Below, one piece after another: positions 4,956 through 7,013 of a stretch of 7,013 nt of DNA; the first letter of the stretch is position 1; the number at the start of each line of letters is the position of its first letter. The notes beneath the pieces were generated by a model. It was not told the DNA's origin, did no database searches, and saw only the letters and a list, made by a program, of their open reading frames with translations. The DNA comes from Bifidobacteriaceae bacterium (GTDB lineage Bacteria; Actinomycetota; Actinomycetes; Actinomycetales; WQXJ01): assembly GCA_031258055.1 (NCBI GenBank), contig JAIRNM010000169.1, forward strand, positions 1 to 7,013, written 5' to 3'. The translations under genes were made by a program, and so were the position numbers.

Positions 4956-5284
4956 TGGCTGTCGCAGAGCACTACACGTATCGGGTTCACTGGTCGCCAG
5001 AGGATGAGGCCTACATTGGCACGGTAGCCGAATTGCCGTCGCTGTCGTGGATCGCCGAGGACCAGGCCGAGGCGTTCGCCGGTATCCGCGACCTGGCCGC
5101 CGAAACCGTGGCCGACCTGCGGGCCAACCACGAGACCCCACCCGAGGCGCTGGCCGACCGCGAGTACTCGGGCAAGTTTGTCGTCCGGGTCCCGCCAGAG
5201 ACCCATCGCCTGCTCGTGATTCAGGCTGCTGAACAGAACGTCTCCCTCAACCGCCTAGCCGCCAGTCGGCTAGTTCGGGCTTGA
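4955..5284 (+). CDS. hicB: HicB-family antitoxin with ribbon-helix-helix domain
   Basis: The product is 109 residues. Residues about 7-60 form the partial RNase-H-like HicB fold that covers the toxin: YTYRVHWSPEDEAYIGTVAE and LPSLSWIAEDQAEAFAGI. Residues about 70-107 (YSGKFVVRVPPETHRLLVIQ and then NVSLNRLAASRL) are a ribbon-helix-helix DNA-binding domain of the Arc/HicB C-terminal type. It therefore both neutralises HicA and should bind the operator in front of hicA. A strong Shine-Dalgarno sequence, GAGGAGG (4944-4950), lies four bases before the ATG, inside the end of hicA. That favours more antitoxin than toxin. The gene looks complete. Confidence 0.85.
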   Translation: MAVAEHYTYRVHWSPEDEAYIGTVAELPSLSWIAEDQAEAFAGIRDLAAETVADLRANHETPPEALADREYSGKFVVRVPPETHRLLVIQAAEQNVSLNRLAASRLVRA

Positions 5285-5393
5285 CGGGTGGACCAGGTGG
5301 CCGGTAGGCCCGGGAGGCCCCGGAGCCCATCATGGGCACATTCACAACACCGGCGAGAGGACAAGCTGGGCGGTCGCGGTCTCGATGCCGTAG

Positions 5394-5603
5394 GCCACGT
5401 TGATGACAGTTCCGGCAGTCTTGCGGGAAGGCACTGCCGGCATAGACTCCTTCACCTCGGGCAGCGGATTGGTCTTCTTGTACGAGAACTCGACCAATAC
5501 CTTCCTGATACGGAAGGCGAGCCGCGAGTTGGTGACCTTTTACCGGCCAACTTCCCTTGGTTACTGGCAACGACAGAAGGATCTTTATGGACCGAGACAA
5601 TAA
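5394..5603 (+). pseudogene. C-terminal toxin domain without its delivery part (polymorphic-toxin-like tip)
   Basis: An open frame of about 69 codons follows an in-frame TAG at 5391-5393. Its product, from ATG 5403 about 66 residues, contains LVFLYENSTNTFLIRKA, then ELVTFYRPTSLGYWQRQKD. The order strand, N-x-T-N, strand, Y-[RK]-P, Y-W-x-x-Q resembles the end of RNase-type toxin domains at the C-terminus of polymorphic toxins (contact-dependent or secreted effectors). Only the tip is present: no signal, secretion or repeat region precedes it, and there is no Shine-Dalgarno sequence before TTG 5400 or ATG 5403. Codon choice looks coding. Its 3' end overlaps the CPCC gene by 17 bases, as toxin-immunity pairs often do. 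Family recognition is by pattern only; it could instead be a small stand-alone toxin. Confidence 0.45.
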
Positions 5604-5805
5604 GAGATGCGCTTGCTGCGGATTCTCAACGCTGCCCGCCGGCAGCATCTATGAGATCTGCCAGCTTTGCGGATGGCAGGATGATGGCGTCCAGAACGCC
5701 GATCCTGACTATGCGGGTGGCGCGAACATCCTGAGCCTGAACGACTACCGCGCGCGGTGGGAATCGGATCACCACCGGGTGGCGGTCAGCGCTGAAGGGC
5801 TTTGA
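5587..5805 (+). CDS. CPCC-family cysteine-rich protein, probable immunity protein
   Basis: The product is 72 residues. It starts MDRDNKRCACCGFSTLP, carries a second cysteine pair in YEICQLCGWQDDGVQ, and continues NADPDYAGGANILSLNDYR. This is the signature of the CPCC family (small proteins with C-x-C-C-G and C-x-x-C-G-W-x-D-D-x-x-Q), likely binding zinc with the paired cysteines. The first motif here is CACC rather than CPCC. Members often occur next to polymorphic toxin tips, where they are thought to serve as immunity proteins; the preceding toxin-like fragment fits this. AGAAGGA (5575-5581) lies five bases before the ATG, inside the upstream frame. A longer frame from 5557 exists, but it lacks such a site and adds residues that are not family-like. 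The gene looks complete. Confidence 0.75.
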   Translation: MDRDNKRCACCGFSTLPAGSIYEICQLCGWQDDGVQNADPDYAGGANILSLNDYRARWESDHHRVAVSAEGL

Positions 5806-6037
5806 CTGGCGGGTTGGCGGACGGTTGAGGGTCTGCGCTCCGGGGTTGGCCGCGGCCGTATCGACGCTGCGCGCGCAGCTTGAGCCGCGCAGCCGTTTGT
5901 CCACCGCTCCCACATCGGGACGATGCCCCTGGCCGAAGTCCCCCGAGGCGCTTGCGTATGAGATGCGGTTGGCGGCGCGACCTTCCGGATCGCTCTCGGC
6001 CAGAACCTCCCCAGCGATCTGGTCGTCGCGATCTGGT
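5806..6037. other. Gap without a recognisable gene; 14-bp-period repeat at its right end
   Basis: No supported gene is seen between the convergent CPCC and nucleotidyltransferase genes. A minus-strand frame with coding-like codons runs through the region but has no start, no motif and no family resemblance. It may be the ruin of the nucleotidyltransferase's partner. GCGATCTGGTCG occurs twice, at 6014-6025 and 6028-6039, two bases apart. Confidence 0.35.
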
Positions 6038-6060
6038 CGCCCCGATCACTGGGGCGGTTT
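6038..6060. terminator. GC hairpin between convergent genes
   Basis: CGCCCC (6038-6043) pairs perfectly with GGGGCG (6051-6056) around GATCACT. On the plus strand GTTT follows. It lies 13 bases past the nucleotidyltransferase stop and could end transcription from that side, although on the minus strand there is no T-tract. Confidence 0.35.
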
Positions 6061-6068
6061 GACCGTGT

Positions 6069-6326
6069 TCAGACTGCGCAGCGTGGCTTGGCGAGCGCGG
6101 ACTGGGAAACGGATTGCTTGAGTAGCTGGGAGGGGAAGATGTCGATGTCGTTTCGGCCGAACAGGCAGCGCGTCTCTTCCATCAGACCGGACGCCCGCAT
6201 GAGGATGTTCCCGTCAGCGGGATCCATATCGACGAGGATGTCTATGTCACTGCCCTGGTGCGCGGTTCCGCGTGCGACTGAGCCGAAGAGCCTCGGATTC
6301 GTTGCCACGTACTTTGCCAAGAGCAC
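6069..6326 (-). CDS. MNT-type nucleotidyltransferase (MntA-like antitoxin), start uncertain
   Basis: From the GTG at 6326 the product is 85 residues. It has the DNA-polymerase-beta-like minimal nucleotidyltransferase signature: NPRLFGSVARGTAHQGSDID, with Gly15-Ser16 and the metal-binding Asp27 and Asp29, then DILVDMDPADGN, and the third acid, Asp62, in NDIDIF. Such proteins AMPylate and silence HEPN RNase toxins in MNT/HEPN modules. Two oddities stand out. First, the frame extends upstream as VFGGRRDEFQVLLAKY, which matches the normal N-terminus of the family, yet no ATG, GTG or TTG is found there; an ACG in front of GCG GTC TTT could be a mutated start. Second, no HEPN (DUF86-type) gene is seen downstream, where it is normally found. 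The gene may therefore be a decaying half of a module, or act alone from an internal start. Confidence 0.7.
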   Translation of the reverse strand: MLLAKYVATNPRLFGSVARGTAHQGSDIDILVDMDPADGNILMRASGLMEETRCLFGRNDIDIFPSQLLKQSVSQSALAKPRCAV

Positions 6327-6432
6327 CTGGAACTCGTCACGGCGTCCGCCAAAGACCGCCGTCGCGACACCGTGCCGACGCCGCCCCCAGGCAGGCGAAA
6401 GAACGCCAGCATGGTCCCAGCGCCGATGCCGC

Positions 6433-6753
6433 TCAGTCCGGGCGCTGCCAGCGCAGCAGGTCGCCGGGTTGGCAGTCCAGGGCCTGGCAGATTGCCGTCA
6501 GGGTGGAGAAGCGGATGGCCCGCGCGTGCCCGTTCTTGAGGATCGACAGGTTGGCCAGGGTTATGTCCACGCTCTCGGCCAGCGCGGTCAGGGTCAGGCC
6601 GCGTTCGGCCAGAAGCTCGCCCAGGCGCACGACGATGGCGCCGGAAGGCCGATCGGTGCCGCGATCGGTGCCGCGATCGGTGCCGCGATCAGGGTCGTGA
6701 TCCGGGCCGGGATGGGGCCGGTCGGCGGCGGCCGCGCCCGGTGGCCGCCTCAC
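6433..6753 (-). CDS. Cro/CI-type HTH regulator (YozG-like) with repeat-encoded N-terminal extension
   Basis: The product is 106 residues from a GTG that overlaps the DUF2975 stop by four bases (GTGA, 6750-6753). Residues about 40-103 are a complete HTH_26 domain: AIVVRLGELLAERGLTLTAL, then LANLSILKNGHARAIRFSTL, with the LDCQPGDLLRW ending typical of this family. Related proteins usually start at the segment matching IVVRL. Here about 39 extra residues precede it, rich in Pro, Asp, Arg and Gly. They contain a DRGT unit repeated three times, encoded by three perfect 12-bp repeats (6651-6686). The regulator is paired with a DUF2975 membrane protein, a common two-gene unit in Gram-positive bacteria in which the HTH protein is thought to control the operon. 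A downstream GTG within IVVR could give the short form. Confidence 0.85.
   Translation of the reverse strand: MRRPPGAAAADRPHPGPDHDPDRGTDRGTDRGTDRPSGAIVVRLGELLAERGLTLTALAESVDITLANLSILKNGHARAIRFSTLTAICQALDCQPGDLLRWQRPD
6651..6686. repeat. Three perfect 12-bp tandem repeats
   Basis: GATCGGTGCCGC is present at 6651-6662, 6663-6674 and 6675-6686, and a fourth copy starts as GATC at 6687. The unit is a multiple of three, so copy-number change would keep the HTH gene in frame and only add or remove four residues. Confidence 0.9.
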
Positions 6754-7013
6754 ACCAGGCCCTCGGTTTCCCGCTGCAGGATCAATCCGCGCCGGAAGAC
6801 ATCGGCCACGACTATGAAGACTGTGCCCACCCCGACGAAGCCGAATTGCAGCAGGGTCGAGGGATACACCAGGCCGTCCAAGGACGGGCTGGCCGACGCG
6901 GCCAACGGCCCCACCCCGCTGACCGCCAGATCAGCCACCCCGCCCCACATGGTGATGATTCCCGCGGCGTAGAGCCGGCGGACATTGGCCCCGTTGAAGG
7001 GCGAGCCCCGGCG
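6750..7013 (-). CDS. DUF2975 membrane protein, C-terminal part (runs off the right edge)
   Basis: The reading frame is open to the window edge, giving 87 codons of the C-terminus; the ATG at 6950 is internal. It begins RGSPFNGANVRRLYAAG, the conserved G-x-P-F-x-x-x-N-V-R-R-L motif of DUF2975. Next come a hydrophobic segment (IITMWGGVADLAVSG), a loop, and a second membrane span (LLQFGFVGVGTVFIVVADVF). It closes with FRRGLILQRETEGLV, the standard ending (V-F-R-R-G, then E-[ST/D]-E-G-L-V) before the coupled HTH gene. DUF2975 proteins have about four membrane spans; two are visible here. Function is unknown; the constant pairing with a YozG-type regulator suggests a membrane sensor or a protein controlled by it. 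Codons look intact. Confidence 0.85.
   Translation of the reverse strand, partial: RRGSPFNGANVRRLYAAGIITMWGGVADLAVSGVGPLAASASPSLDGLVYPSTLLQFGFVGVGTVFIVVADVFRRGLILQRETEGLV

Noticed and set aside
4431..5141. Minus-strand reading frame of 236 codons
   Set aside because: It covers hicA and most of hicB on the opposite strand; the product is Arg/Pro/Leu-rich without any family resemblance.
5626..6026. Minus-strand frame with coding-like codons beyond the nucleotidyltransferase, considered as its HEPN partner
   Set aside because: There is no start codon at the right place, no R-x4-6-H motif and no similarity to HEPN proteins, and its end overlaps the CPCC gene.
6088..6972. Long plus-strand reading frame of 294 codons
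   Set aside because: It runs opposite to the nucleotidyltransferase, HTH and DUF2975 genes, all of which have recognisable motifs. Its product has no motif and is rich in Arg, Pro and Ser, as shadows in high-GC DNA are.
1..7013. CRISPR array
   Set aside because: The only short repeats are tandem 11-12-bp units or pairs; no regularly spaced repeats with unique spacers are present.

Overview
The window is high-GC DNA, most likely from an actinobacterium. Supporting signs are GTG starts, apparent leaderless promoters (a TANNNT -10 element placed so that transcription begins at the start codon), and gene families common there (excisionase-type HTH with PIN, DUF433 with DUF5615, HicAB, DUF2975 with HTH). 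No species can be named. It reads as an accessory region: a chain of small toxin-antitoxin-type modules, a candidate two-gene AAA+ system, and the scars of an integration and possibly an insertion sequence.

Layout. 1-548: on the minus strand, an excisionase-type HTH antitoxin and the first 47 codons of a PIN-domain toxin coupled by a GTGA overlap, driven by a leaderless promoter whose -35 box lies inside a 9-bp inverted repeat. 738-2697: on the plus strand, a tightly coupled pair, a DUF6414-like protein and a single-domain ClpB-type AAA+ ATPase. 2698-3083: non-coding, with a tRNA 3'-end fragment (tRNA-Thr-like), a terminator hairpin and an 11-bp tandem repeat; this looks like an element boundary. 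3187-3605: on the minus strand, the 3' part of an Abi-family (HEPN-motif) gene that stops abruptly at a repeat resembling an IS end. 3606-3946: no recognisable gene.

3947-5284: on the plus strand, a leaderless DUF433 antitoxin with a DUF5615 PIN-like toxin, then hicAB with an AT-rich operator. 5394-5805: a headless toxin-like C-terminal domain overlapping a CPCC-type cysteine-rich protein, probably its immunity partner. 6069-6326: on the minus strand, a MNT-type nucleotidyltransferase without a visible HEPN partner. 6433-7013: on the minus strand, the C-terminal end of a DUF2975 membrane protein coupled to an HTH regulator with an unusual repeat-encoded N-terminal extension.

No integrase, complete transposase, rRNA, complete tRNA or CRISPR array was found. 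The modules do not form a pathway. What they share is architecture (toxin/effector and antidote/regulator pairs with overlapping reading frames), consistent with a defence or stabilisation island built up by successive insertions. The least explained and most interesting unit is the DUF6414-like/AAA+ pair.
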